A DNA stretch of 64,000 nt from Cephalotus follicularis. Taxonomy: Eukaryota; Streptophyta; Magnoliopsida; Oxalidales; Cephalotaceae. The notes under the pieces are model-generated. The model worked only from the letters and a program-made list of their open reading frames with translations. It was not told the origin of the DNA and made no database searches. Position 1 is the stretch's first letter, and each line of letters starts with the position of its first letter. Location of the stretch: positions 54,717 through 118,716 of the forward strand of contig BDDD01001358.1 in NCBI GenBank assembly GCA_001972305.1, written 5' to 3'. Both the position numbers and the translations under genes were made by a program. This document shows positions 30,458-42,407 of the stretch, piece by piece.

Positions 30458-33400
30458 AATCTAATTTTGTAGGTGTGCTTGAAGGCACTATCCAAGAAGA
30501 CGCAATGGTACTTGGATAGTGGGTGCACCAAGCATATGACGGGCGACAGAAGCCTCTTCATCAAATTCAAATCAAAGGAAGGATGAGATGTAACCTTTGG
30601 AGACAATGCAAAAGGAAAGATCAAAGGCTTTGGCTCCATAGGTAACAATAAAACCTCTATTCATAATGTTCTATTTGTTGATGGACTCAAACACAATCTC
30701 TTGAGCATAAGTCAATTATGTGACAAGCATTGTAGAGTCACCTTTGAAAATGACTCTTGTAAAGTGATAGACATAAATAATAATTAAATTAAGTTTGTAG
30801 GATATAGACATGGGAATGTATATATGGTAGATATAGATGACTTGAATAATGCTAAATGTCTAGTGTCTATAAATGAAGATAGTTGGATATGGCATAGAAG
30901 ATTAGGTCACGTAGGTATGTCAACTATTTCAAAGCTTCTAAAACATGAACTAGTTAAAGGTCTTCCCAAAAATAGTTTTGAAAAAGATAAAGTTTGTGAC
31001 GCATGTCAATATGGGAAACAAACAAGAGCATCATTTAAAAGCAAAGACATTGTTTCCACAACTAGGCCATTGCAACTGTTGCATATAGATTTATTTGGTC
31101 CAATAGATATTATAAGTCTAGGTGGTAAATCTTATGTCATGGTCATCGTAGATGATTATTCTAGATATACATGGACTATTTTCCTTGCCCACACAAATGA
31201 AGCTTTTAAAGAATTTCAAACTTTTGTAAAATTGTTCAAAAAGAGAAGGAAACTTCTATTGTAAAAATTAGGAGTGATCATGGAAAGGAATTTGGAAATA
31301 ACCTTTTTGAAGGAGTGATCATGGAAAGGAATTTTGAAATAATCTTTTTGAAAGCTTTTGCAATGAAAACGGTTACACACATGAGTTCTCCACTCCTAGA
31401 ACACCTCAAAAAAATGGGGTTGTTGAAAGGAAAAATAGAACTCTACAAGAAATGTGTAGAACCCTTTTGAACGAAAATAACTTACCAAAATATTTTTGGG
31501 TGGAAACTATAAATACTTCATGCTATATTCTAAATCGTATATCTATAAGGCCAATTCTCAAAAAGATTCCATATGAATTTTGGAGGGGGAGAAAGCCTAA
31601 CATTGGTTATTTTCACACATTCGGATGCAAGTGCTTCATCCCCAACAATGTAAAAGAGCATGTTGGTAATTTCAACTCCAAAGTCGACGAAGGTATCTTT
31701 CTTGGTTCTTCATCTAGTAGTAGAGATTGTAGATGTTTAAATAAAAGAACATTACTTGTTGAAGAATCAATGCAATGTTGTTTTTGATGAAACTAACCCG
31801 AAACTTTCAAAAGAAGTTATCGATGTTGATTCTTTAGATTTTTTAGAAAATAAGGTTGAGGAGTTATACATAGATGACGGAAAAAAGGAGGAGTTCAAAA
31901 ATGAAGAATCCCCTCAAGAAAGTTATCAAGAAGCTCTCCACGACAAGACTTTGAAGGTGGTAAGAGGACACCCTCATGAAGCTATAATAGGTAGTCCTAG
32001 ATTAGGAGTATCTACTAGGTCTAATATTAATAATAATTATATTGCATTTTTTTCACAAATAGAACCTAGGAATATAGAAGAATCCGAAAAGGATGAAAAT
32101 TGGATTAATTCCATGCAAGAGGAATTAAACCAAATTGAAAAAAATAAAGTATGGAATCTAGTTCCTAGACCAAATGACCAAAACATAATTGGTGCTAAAT
32201 GGGTATTTCAAAATAAAGTAGATGATCAATGACTATTGATTAGAAATAAAGCTAGGTTAGTTGCTAAGGGATATTCCCAAGAATAGAGAATTGACTTCGA
32301 TGAATCATTTGCTCCCGTAGCAAGACTAGAATCCATACGTATGTTATTAGCATATGCATCCTTTAAGGATTTCACGTTTTACCAAATGGATGTAAAAAGT
32401 GCTTTTCTAAATGGTGAAATAAAGGAGGAAGTATATGTGAAACAACCTCCCGGGTCTGAAAACCCTCATTCGCCAAAACATGGGGATAAACTTTCTAAAG
32501 CCTTATATGGCTTGAAACAAGCTCCTAGAGCATGGTATGAAAAACTAAGTAGTTACTTACTTGAAAAGGGATTTAAGAGAGGAACAACTGATATAACTTT
32601 CTTTACAAATACCTTCAATGAAGAAATTTTGATTATTCAAATTTATGTTGATGATATCATTTTTAGGTCTACTAATGAAAAGTTGTTCAAGAATTTTGCT
32701 AAGATCATGCAGGACGAATTTGAGAAGAGCATGATGGGAGAGCTAAACTATTTCCTTGGACTTCAAGTCAAACAACTAGAAGAAGGAATCTTCATCAACC
32801 AATCCAAGTATGTCAAAGACCTACTCAAAGGATTTGGATTGGAAAACTCCAAGAAAAGTAAAACCCCGACGAGCACAACTACTAAGCTAGATAAGGACGA
32901 ACAAGGTAAACCTATAGACCAAAAAGTTTATAGAAGCATGATAGGTTCGTTGCTTTATTTAACGGCTAGTTGGTTGGATATATTGTTTAGTGTGTGTTTA
33001 TGAGCTAGATTTCAAGCATGCCCTAAGGAATCCCACTTGCATGCGGTAAAAAGAATTTTTAAGTATCTAGCTTATACACCCTCATTCGGGCTATGGTATC
33101 CTAGGAATTCATCATTTGACTTGCACACATACTCCGATGCCATTTCGGAGGCTACAAAGTAGATAGAAAAAGTACAAGTGGCACTTGTCAATTCTTAGGC
33201 AATATGCTCATTTCTTGGTTTAGAAAGAAACAAATTTTGGTAGCACTTTCTACTACCGAAGTTGAGTACATTGTTGTTGGACGTTGTTGCACACAAATAA
33301 TGTGGATGAAACAACAACTTCTTGATTATGGCTTTAATTTTGAAAAAGTGTCAATTAGGTGTGACAACACTAGCGCAATTTGTCTAGGAAAAAATCTCAT

Positions 33401-33587
33401 ACATCATTCTAGGACAAAACACATTGATATTAGGTATCATTTTATAAAAGACCATATTGAGAAAGGTGACATTGAATTAGTCTTCGTTCCGACTCAAGAA
33501 CAAGTCGCGAACATCTTCACAAAACCATTAGACGAACAAACCTTCTCAAAATTTATATTGGAATTAGGTTTATGTGAAATTGAATGA
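30458..33587 (+). pseudogene. pol: C2 pol: protease, integrase, RT and RNase H
   Basis: Pol is in the same frame as gag, after TGA and a second stop (TAG, about 30467). Protease is recognised by WYLDSGCTKHMTGD at 30506. Then come the integrase zinc region (WHRRLGHVGMSTISKL ... CDACQYGKQ), DLFGP and VDDYSRYTW (first catalytic Asp), a frameshifting 41-bp tandem duplication at 31271-31352, and the integrase tail. RT has [25 protein letters not shown] and the intact YVDD box (QIYVDDIIF, about 32640). RNase H has TTEVEYIVVG and [19 protein letters not shown]. It ends LCEIE then TGA at 33587. Frameshifts near 31265, 31790 and 33140 and several stops make it inactive. Confidence 0.9.
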
Positions 33588-33702
33588 TTAATATGTTTAT
33601 GTGCTTGTATGTTTTTTGCTTGATATGCTTATTTGTTCATTTATGCATCATTTGCACTCATTCATGCGCGAATTCGTAAAATCAGCAGAAAAACAGAGAA
33701 AA

Positions 33703-33880
33703 GCGCCGACGCGCAGAATCTAAGCGTCAGCGCTTAACACTGCACCTAGAATTAGAACTTTGCAAAACATGCAAAGCACCGACGCCAAGAATTCAAGCGT
33801 TAGCGCTTTAACACTAAAATTGGGGCTCGAAATTTAAAATTGCACATAGCGACGCCGCTTTAAGAAAAAGTGTCGACGCT
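33703..33880. repeat. GCGTCGACGC palindrome array upstream of the C2 envelope-like ORF
   Basis: Cores GCCGAC 33705, GTCAGC 33726, ACCGAC 33778, GTTAGC 33799, AGCGAC 33848 and GTCGAC 33872. They form pairs 21-24 bp apart, with pair-to-pair distances of 73 and 70 bp, matching the C1 spacer. The array lies in the pol to third-ORF spacer, not in an LTR. Confidence 0.9.
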
Positions 33881-33890
33881 TTAGTCAGAC

Positions 33891-33898
33891 TATAAGAC
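33891..33898 (+). promoter_or_regulatory. TATA-like box before the C2 envelope-like ORF
   Basis: CTATAAGA lies 14 bp after the last palindrome core (33872-33877) and about 130 bp before the ATG at 34026. An internal promoter is an inference, supported by similar boxes in C1 and C3. Confidence 0.45.
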
Positions 33899-34025
33899 AT
33901 ATTTCTTCGTCGGTCAATCTTTCTATCGTAAAAATTAGAACCCTAAACCCCCCAAAACCAATTTCCGGCGATTTTGAATCGATTCCTCTCCGATAAACAC
34001 ATATACATCACTAAAATCACTAAAC

Positions 34026-36830
34026 ATGCCGAAAACAAAGAACATTGAAGCTGGGTACTCATCCGGAAAGAAAGTAAAGCACATGGGACAAAAGAACAAG
34101 AAAGCAACTGCAACTGTCGATCCACCCATGCCAGAAGAGATTCCTCAGGTCATAAGGTATCCCGAAGCTTACTTTAACCGCCAAATTCTTGTAGGAAAGA
34201 CACTAGACTCTGACTTTTACAATAGAGAAGGGTTCCCCATTGTAGGATGGTTGGAGAAACTATGTTTATCTCCTTTGTTTAGCATAAATCTGCCTCGTTA
34301 TCCCGATTTAACAAAGGAATTTTATGTTAATATCCTCCTTAGTTCTAGTGTAAGCTTGAGCACTAGTGTTCAGAACAAGGAGATAAAATTCACTTATGCA
34401 ACCTTAACTTCAATTTTAGAGATTCCATGTGAAGGTGCTAGGGGATGGAATCAACAATACTGGATTATTAACGATGAATGTAACAAAGAAGAATGTGTGC
34501 GAATGTTGTTTGGAGAAAATGCTAATGTGATGCAACTAATGTATACTAGGAAACTTAGTTTGCTTCATATATTTTTACACCTTGCCGTAGCCACACATAT
34601 ATTACCAAAGGCCGGGGGTTTTGATGAAGTGACCCACATGGAGGCTTATACCATCTTCCATATCATCACGGGTCAAAAGATAAATGTACCTACTCTAATC
34701 ATCAACCATATGCACGCTATGCACAATAGGGAGAATGCACGCTTACCCTATAGCAATATCATCACAAAAATCCTCATGCATTTTGGAGTAGACTTCAGTG
34801 GAGAACTACATCATACACTCCAAAGTACAGATAAGTTAGGAAAGGGGACTCTAAGAAGAATGGGCTTTAAGAAGCACAAGAGACTAGGAACTTGGATCCC
34901 GAGAGAAGAGGATTCAAATAGGATGATTGAAGATGTGGAAGGGGAAGAAATGGGTGATGAAGCTCAAGGAGAAGTTGCACATGAGCCTTAAGTTGATCCG
35001 CCACAAAATGTCAACATGCCAAACAATCAATTCGAAGCACTCTTGGAAGCGATCAAAGGCATACAGCAAGAGGTCAAAGACATCAAGCTCGATGTTCAAA
35101 CCATCAAGAGAAGACAAGAGAGAATGGCAAGAAGACTTGTGGCAAAAGAAATGGTTGGGGATGAAAGCTTAATCACATCCTGTAACACCCCCGATTTGGA
35201 GGGAGTCGTTACGGTTCCTGATCTGAGACTAAACATAACCTATCCTGAAATATGGCCTAATTTTATTCTTTTTATTAAAATATTAAGTCATCTTTTATTC
35301 AAATTGCGTGATGGTCTAAACATAACATTTATAATCTAAGACATAGTCTGAACCTTTATTCATAATCCAAAAACTTAAACATAATCCAAAACTGAAACAT
35401 AATCCAAAGTCATAAACTGAAAGACATAATATTACTCAAATAGGGGTTCTAACATGACCATAAAATAACTAAGCATAAACGAGTCCATCTCCTAAGTGAT
35501 CCTTATCATAGGTGTCATCTCGCTCATCACACATTGCCCGGATGCTGTCCCAGAATACCTGCCGCATAGAAACAAAAACGAGGCTGAGCAAACCTCAGTA
35601 CGGATATAGAATCACAAAACATAAAACGATGATTTAAAAGATAGAAAATACCTGAACCTTGAAATATCATACGACACATGCATAAATAATTATAAACAGT
35701 TCTATCAATTCAAAACCACAATCCGAATTTCAAAACGTTAACAAATTTCAAAAACGATATCTGAAAGCAAAATCTGATTTTCAAAGTATAATCCAAGTTT
35801 CAAGGCAAATTGAAAATCCCAAAACGATATTCAAACGATACTCAAAATCTCTTTAACATTGTCCGAGTTAAAAAGGATTTCAAAACAAAACAAAACATAT
35901 CCGATTCCGATATCTCATAATAGAGATCCAAAGTATATATACATAAGTGCAAGTGGTTTGCAAGGCCCACATGCTCCGACAGAAAGGTGTGTACGGCACT
36001 ACACAATCAATCCCCAAAATCCAAATCCTTATCATATCCTAGGATCGACCCATACGCCTCTATCACATAGCGGATCCATAAGTCCACCTCATGGGACTTA
36101 TTCAAAACATAGAGAGACGCCATAGACTAATCACATCGCTACGGAAGTGTCATGTCTCCGTGCCAGGCCTACGACATGCCTATGGTACACCCCATAGGTG
36201 GGAAAATATCTCTGTATATCCTTATCCAAAGTTAACATACTTTCTAATGTGAAAGTCATGTTCGTTTAACACACTTCGATAGTAGAAGTCATGTTCCTTT
36301 AACATATCCAAAATCCGTATACTTTCGTATGGGAAAGTCATACTTAGTTTACAAAACTGGTGACATTAAACTTTAGTAGTAAAAACAGATTTTATAAAAC
36401 ATCCGAGGTTGTACAACATTTCGTAAACCTTTCATAGTCAAAATATAAAGTCAGAAATTATTTATTTTCACAAAATACAATATTTGTTCCCTTTTTAAAA
36501 TCCTTTTTATTTGTTTGTATTAAAAACCAATTTTGATCACTTTAAAATACCCACAACAATTATTACCTATCTACAATTACATTTTATTAATTATCCAAAA
36601 GGCAACATAATTGGTATTATAAAGCCCAAAACATAAAGGTCCAAATAAAATTTTAAAAATAGACCAACATAATATAACAAAATGAATAAAATTAAATAAA
36701 AATTCGAAAATAAGCACACGAACGAACGGGGTATTACACATCCTCGAGCGACGAGCCTGAAGCTACTCAAAGAGAGGATGAAGGAGCTACTGATGAGCTA
36801 GGAGACTTGGATACTCCCATGGACGACTGA
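34026..36830 (+). pseudogene. C2 envelope-like ORF, split by solo LTR S4
   Basis: It starts MPKTKNIEAGYSSGKK, with a basic N-terminus, and has a core with RYPDLTKEFYVN and TLTSILEIPCEG, a hydrophobic helix before ILPKAGGFDEV, then LGTWIPREEDSNR. A TAA stop lies at 34989-34991. The same frame continues through a coiled coil (35016-35130; FEALLEAIKGIQQEVKDIKL) to 35180. S4 interrupts it there, and the frame resumes at 36744 with an acidic tail ending in TGA at 36828-36830. The family is the third ORF of SIRE-type elements. I see no signal peptide, so entry or envelope function is not supported by the sequence itself. Confidence 0.82.
35181..36738 (-). mobile_element. S4: gypsy solo LTR inside the C2 third ORF
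   Basis: 1558 bp from TGTAACACCCCCG to GGGGTATTACA, flanked by CATCC (35176-35180 and 36739-36743). It contains no coding region. A short inverted repeat CTGAG/CTCAG (about 35583-35600) occupies the place of the LTR hairpin. It carries no GTCGAC array. The minus orientation is inferred from similarity of that hairpin region to S3. Confidence 0.92.
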
Positions 36831-37455
36831 GCGTCATGCATTTCATTTTTCATTGTGCATTATGGTTTTATGATGTGCTTTTTTAAAAATAGCTTGTTAA
36901 ACTTGTAATGAGGTTTGTTTGATTAACATTGTGATAGTTTGCAATATATTTCTATGTTTGAACTGCGAAAACAATATCTGTAAGATTGATATTTTGATTG
37001 TGAGTTGAATGATTGTCAATGGTTTAATCTCTTTATGCAATTTGAACTTATGATGTTGTTATGTTTAATGTCCTGAATTGAATGATATTGTTAGTTGAAT
37101 GTGTTAATATTCAAGTAGATATTAAGTTATACACTAGATATCTTGAAATAGGATATTAATTTGAATGGAACAATTATAAGTGTATTGATTGAAATTAGTT
37201 CAATCCTTTTTGAAATGATAACAAAAAGGGGGAGATATATATTGTGAGAAAATATAAAAAGAAATTGGGAGATAATTGATAGGAAGAAAGCAATGACAAG
37301 TTAAAGATACCCTTTGTCACTCTAAGGGGGAGGTTATGAATTGAGGGGGGGTTAAAACTTTGTTTAACTTATGAGCTTAGTAATATTATGCATTATAATA
37401 CTCTTAACATGTCTAAATGTATAGAAAATTTTTTCATCATCAAAAAGGGGGAGAT
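36831..37455 (+). promoter_or_regulatory. C2 spacer with repeated polypurine tracts
   Basis: There is no gene after the third ORF. Purine tracts lie at 37221-37236 (AACAAAAAGGGGGAGA), 37323-37333, 37342-37353 and 37442-37454 (AAAAAGGGGGAGA). The last abuts the 3' LTR and is the functional-looking primer for plus-strand synthesis. Confidence 0.8.
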
Positions 37456-38296
37456 TGTTGACATTTATGTCTCAATCCTAGTTTTGATGATAACATATTT
37501 GTATTTTAACAAAGTTTTTGTTTGTGCAAGAAAAGAAAGAATGTTGCAAAACAAACCAAAAAATTGGAATTACAGGTTAAAGCGTCGACGCTTTAAATGT
37601 AAGCGTCAGCGCTTAAGGGAACCGTCGAAAGCTGGGAACAAAGCGCCAACAGTTGGAGCATTACAAGCAAAGAAGAAATTGTCCAACCGTCGATGCTCTG
37701 AGGAAAGCGCCAGCGCTTTGAGGCTAAGTGCCAGCGCTTAAGAGGGCTACATCAGCGGTTAAAAATAGGAACTTTTGGGCCAATCAAAGTTGCCCAAAGC
37801 GTCGCCACTCAACGCAAACCGTCAGCGATTTGAGGACAACCGTCGACCCCAAAATTCAAGACTGCCAGTGCTTAAAACAAAGATTCAAATTCAAACTTCA
37901 AACGGTCATATAAGCGCCGACGCTTTGAAGAACACTGTAGATGCTTTGCGCACTGGAGACAATTTCTAGCAGATTTTTAATGCACCGTCTTTGAAGCAAC
38001 TAGCCCCAAGACACTACCAATGGATCTTTCAAGTAAAAAACGGCTATAAACACAAAGAGAACAAGAAGACAAATAACAAGAATACAAGTGATCAATATAC
38101 AAAGAGAAAACAACATCAAATTAACAAGAGCAACAAGGATCATCTAAAAGCTTCATATCAAGTTCTATTTTGTGCCTTAGCTTATATTTTGTTCATATTT
38201 GTTTGAGAGCATCTACCTTGTAAAATCCAACCTTTGAGAGGTTAAGATCAAACACAAACTCTTCATTACACACCATGATTGTAATAGGAGAGTGAA
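37456..38296 (+). repeat. C2 3' LTR, truncated
   Basis: It starts TGTTGACATTTATG and matches the 5' LTR up to GTAATAGGAGAGTGAA, where G3 LTR sequence takes over. About 315 bp of its 3' end are missing. It carries a copy of the palindrome array at 37582-37945 and TATAAA at 38045-38050. Confidence 0.9.
37582..37945. repeat. GCGTCGACGC palindrome array in the C2 3' LTR
   Basis: The same array as at 27714-28075, slightly better preserved. The first unit is the perfect AAAGCGTCGACGCTTT, with the next core (GTCAGC, 37605) 21 bp on. Confidence 0.9.
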
Positions 38297-38369
38297 TGTT
38301 GATTTTGGAGTAGAAGTGTAAAAGAATGTTAGAGTGCAATTTGGAGTCAAAACGACATAGTTTTGAGGC

Positions 38370-38485
38370 TAAAGCGACGATGCCTTAAGTAAAAGCGTCG
38401 ACGCCTAAGTAATTGAAACGCGCGTTTACTTCAAACACATAAGCGTCGATGCCTGCATGTAACCGTTGATGCTTTGCGTCGTGAT
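38370..38485. repeat. GCGTCGACGC-type palindrome array
   Basis: Units such as AAAGCGACGATGCC, AAAGCGTCGACGCC, AAGCGTCGATGCC and CGTTGATGCTTT. Homologous to 583-695 in G1. Confidence 0.8.
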
Positions 38486-39248
38486 TCTTGTACGCACAAA
38501 TAGCAGATGGACGTGTGGCATGGAGGTGAGTTTGTGCCACTTAACCGGCACTTGGATAGGCTCTCTGGAGATGTGGCATGCATGCTTTTGATGCCAGACT
38601 TACCTGTAACAAAAAGGGCATTGAGCAGATAGTGAATCTCTGAATGCATGGACTGAGAAAATGGGGGGAAGGACACCTGCTGCACCAGGTTTGCATGGGT
38701 AAGAGAGCAAATACCATGGAGGGTGCATGCAGGGGCAAAACTAAATAATGCCTACGTAAAAACTGTTAGCCTCATCTCTATTCTCTGCTGCCAAAAAGAA
38801 AGGGAAAACAAAAGAGAGAGCCTGAGAATAAGAGAGACACACTGAGAGAAAGCTCAAACCACCATTGTTGAGCAAGTGGAAACTTGGAGATTGACAGCAA
38901 CAGTTGGAATGAACCAAGGAGTCTCAAGCAGTACTTGGGGACTCAAAGTGACCTGTTGGATGCTAAAACAGGTGGACTTTCAGCTTCTAACTTAAGGCCA
39001 GAGGTAGGGGAAGCCATACTTGTATTTTGTGTTCTATAATTGGTGTCTGTTTAGTGATGTTTATGCATGGATTTCATGGCCAGTTAAACTATTTTTGATC
39101 ACTGAAATGATTCTATGTTATGTTGGATATGTAAAATGATGTTGCATGTCAGTTTTCTGGGCTTTATACATGTTGGATTGCATACTAATGTTTTGGAAAT
39201 GTCACTGTTTGGTCATGTCGTGAGGAACAAGACGACTGCTGCTTGAAA

Positions 39249-39445
39249 CCGTCGACGCCTTTGGGTAAGCGTCGACGCTTAGTACTGTGAACTACGTTTT
39301 ATATGTTGAATGCGTTTTAAACATCGACGTCTGTGGGAGGAGACATCGATGCCCAGGTGCTGAAAGCACTGACGCTATGGGACTGAACGTCGACGCTAAA
39401 AGGGCATAAGGGTCGACGTCCAAGGAATAAACGTCGACGCTTTAG
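39249..39445. repeat. GCGTCGACGC palindrome array
   Basis: Contains ACCGTCGACGCC, AAGCGTCGACGCTT, ACATCGATGCCC, AACGTCGACGCT, GGTCGACGTCC and AACGTCGACGCTTT. Homologous to 11934-12120 in G1 and located downstream of the promoter region. Confidence 0.88.
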
Positions 39446-40744
39446 GGTCCTGTTTAGACAATTTTCATGATTTTGACACCTGACAACCCTGATTCCTCTT
39501 AGGATGCATTCGATCATTTGTATGCATTGCAAATGTACTGTTTACTGCCTATTTATTAACTGTTTATAAGTTAATTATGATTTCTAAGCATTGTTACATT
39601 GTAAACGTATTTATGAGTTGAAAACTACTATGTTTTGGTACATAAATATACAATGAGTATTGTTATATTTTTGATTATACTGGGAAAGTAATTTCCACCT
39701 CCTGAACAGTCTAAAAGTATTTTCCACTACTGAAAATACATGTTTCAAATGTTTATGACTTTCGAAAACAATTTGAAATAAACTTCCTGATGTTGATCCA
39801 ACGATCATTACTGAACTGTTCACTATACTGTTTACTGTGATTAGTCACTGTTTGCTCTGTGAATTTACTGTGTTTATGATTAGCCACTAGTTGCATGGTG
39901 GAGACTGCCAGCGCTGGCTAGTGGTAGGGTTGACCTAGGAGCTAGGAGTTGGCTAGGTAACTCACTGTACTGTACTGTTGCCTAGCTTGGTTGCCTGGAG
40001 AAGGGACCGAAGTGGGAGTGTAATGTGGGGCCAAGAGTTGGCAGCGTTACACATACTGCCTACCTGTTGTGGTCCCCTTGTGGACTTACTGTACTTTTTA
40101 TTGGTCCTGTTCAGACATTACTGTGCCGGTTGATGTAGCCCTGGCTGGGCTACTACTGTACTGTTACTGCATACAAATGTTTTTATATATATGTCCCTAA
40201 TGTTATTTTACTGTACTGCTAATATATATATATATTTTTTCTATGCCACTGCATCATCTACGCTTACATTTCATGACATGCATGCAATGTTAACCACAAA
40301 CTACTTTTATAACTTAGCCAAGTGAGGACAAAGGCTGACCCCCTACTTTACAGATTGATGCAGTGGACCGGTGTTAGACCAGTAGGGATGATTAACAAGC
40401 TTTTATCTTATTGTTGTTTTATGTTCTTCTGGATTGTAATAAACTAGTTTTGCTTTATGGACTACTGATGTACCATACATTTGGATTTGTTTAACGATGG
40501 GACTTGTTAATGTATTATGATTTCACGCTCCATTTATGGGATTTTAACAATGATAGACTTGTATTGAGTAGCGTGCAGTATGGGATGCACGTTATGTGTC
40601 TTCAGTTTATGAGTTTTTGATGCTTCCGCAACTGATGTGCTATTTGAAAGTTTAAATTTTATGGTATGTGCATAAGCTGATCCTTAATGTTAATTGCCTT
40701 TACCACCTTTATGTGCGTTTATGAAAAACGGGGTGTGACAAGAG

Positions 40745-40756
40745 TGGTATCAGAGT
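40745..40756 (+). promoter_or_regulatory. G3 primer-binding site
   Basis: TGGTATCAGAGT, four bases after the LTR; 11 of 12 bases match the tRNA-Met consensus site. Confidence 0.88.
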
Positions 40757-40853
40757 ATATTCCATATATGCTTAGCTTGGATATTTTCCTTGGCAATTAA
40801 TGAATTGTTTTTCCTAAAGTCGTGACTAATCATCATCCTTCTTATAGTAACCA

Positions 40854-42407
40854 ATGGACTGAAGGAGAACACGCGCTAGGGCTAGAGCTGTTGGAGCCAA
40901 TGCCCCTGAGGAAGCAAATGTTCCGCAAGGAATGAATGTCCCCCAGGACGATAGAGATCCGATGACCCGAATTGCGGATTATTTTCATCAACAGATGGCC
41001 TTTAATATGGCCAATGCGGAGGAGATGCGCCAATATTGCACACAAGCTCGGCCGCAACATAGAGCTCCTGACCATTGCCCAGGAGAGGATAGTAACCAGT
41101 TTGGGAGGGACATTGAAAGGTTCATGAGGCAGAATCCACCCAGTTTCCGGGGGGAACTTGATGCCACTGTTGCTGAGAGATGGCAGCAGGATTTGGAGAA
41201 AATCTTTGAAGTGATGGACTGTACTGACAATCAAAAACTGAAGTTTGTTGTATACCGTCTATGGGGTGAGGCCACTCATTGGTGGGAAATGGTCAAAGCA
41301 AAGTGGGAATCTCAGAGGCTTGACAGCACTTGGGGCAGATTCCAAACAGAGTTCTTGGAGACCTATGTTCCAAGGATTAAACAAGAGCGACGGGAGACGG
41401 AGCTCTTGGAGTTGCGACAGGGAGAGATGATGGAGACAGAGTATCAAGCAAGGTTCATGGAGCCAGCCAGAAATTCACCCTATCTGGTAGCTGATGAAGT
41501 GAAGAAGATACGGAGGTTTCTGAGAGGTCTGCGGACATACCTTCGATCAAGAATTAGGGATATGGAACCGGGGACTTTTATGGATGTGGCATAGAAAGCA
41601 AGATTATTGGAGACCATATCCAGTGAAGACCGAGCTGAGAGAGCTCGGGCACAATAGAATAAACAGAGTCCTACACAGTCCAGACCAACATCGTTGAAAT
41701 AGCAAGATGGTGGTTCTCCGACGAAGTCGTCTAAGAACAAATCTCAGTAGACAGCTTCACAGGGTTCTCCCAGCCAAGGGAGTAATTCTAGATCTGGAGG
41801 TTGTTACTATTGTGGTCGTACGGGACACCAACAAAAATATTGCTGGAGGTTTAATGGCTGGTGCTTAAGGTGCGGGGCACCTGGCCATTCGGTGAAGGAC
41901 TGTCCGAAGAGTACAGCTACAGTTCCTACTGGGCCAGGAAGTAGTAGTGGTATGGCAATGGGACCGTCACAGAGGAAGGACACCGACTAGGGCGTCGCAA
42001 AAGGTAGAGTTTTTGTACTTGCTCAGACAGAGGTTCCAGAGTCGACTTCTGTGGTTGGAGGTACTCTGTATATATATGGTTTTTCTGCTAGAGTATTAAT
42101 GGATTCTGGAGCATCGCATTCTTTTATATCTACACGTTTTGCCTCTTGCTTAGATGTCACCCCTGACTGCATGTCATATATACTTGATGTGAGTACACCG
42201 ACTGGGACTTCTATGTACACTGACTCGATATATAGGAGTTGTGAGATGTCTATGGCAGGCATTACTTTGTATGCAGATTTGATAGTACTACCTATCCGTG
42301 ACTTCGATGTTATACTGGGGATGGACAGGCTTTCAGCACACCGTGCTCGCATGGATTGTTATAATAAAACTGTGGATTTTTTTCTACCCTACGGAATGAC
42401 ATTTTAG
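40854..42407 (+). pseudogene. gag: G3 gag and protease
   Basis: The frame starts ATG at 40854 with a TGA at codon 3, then RRTRARARAVGANAPEE, a gag N-terminus. The capsid part has RWQQDLEKIFEVMDCTDNQK, WWEMVKAKWE and FLETYVPRIKQERRETELLE. Further stops (for example TAG 41592-41594) follow in the same frame. Zinc knuckle CYYCGRTGHQQKYC starts at 41802 and a second, CLRCGAPGHSVKDC, follows. Protease has VLMDSGASHSFIS (active DSG near 42100) and DFDVILGMDRLS. It ends TAG 42405-42407. No frameshift is seen, only stops, so decay looks recent and mutational. Confidence 0.88.

Larger units (their letters stand above)
27588..38296 (+). mobile_element. C2: SIRE/Maximus-like Ty1/copia element with S4 inserted
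   Basis: 5' LTR 27588-28743, PBS 28746-28757, gag 28793-30457, pol 30458-33587, palindrome spacer, envelope-like ORF from 34026 (split by S4), purine tracts, and 3' LTR 37456-38296 truncated by G3. It is the most complete copia element here, about 9.2 kb without S4. It has several stops, a 41-bp duplication in integrase and other frameshifts, so it is dead, but the LTR pair still looks very similar by eye. Confidence 0.92.
38297..40740 (+). repeat. G3 5' LTR, 5' truncated
   Basis: It matches the G1 LTR from about its base 120 onward and ends GGGGTGTGACA at 40740. It contains palindrome arrays 38370-38485 and 39249-39445, hairpin TTAGCC/GGCTGA (a U-G pair in RNA) at 40314-40338, and hairpin CGTGC/GCACG with loop AGTATGGGAT at 40572-40591. 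A TTCCGC box near 40623 completes the set. Confidence 0.87.
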
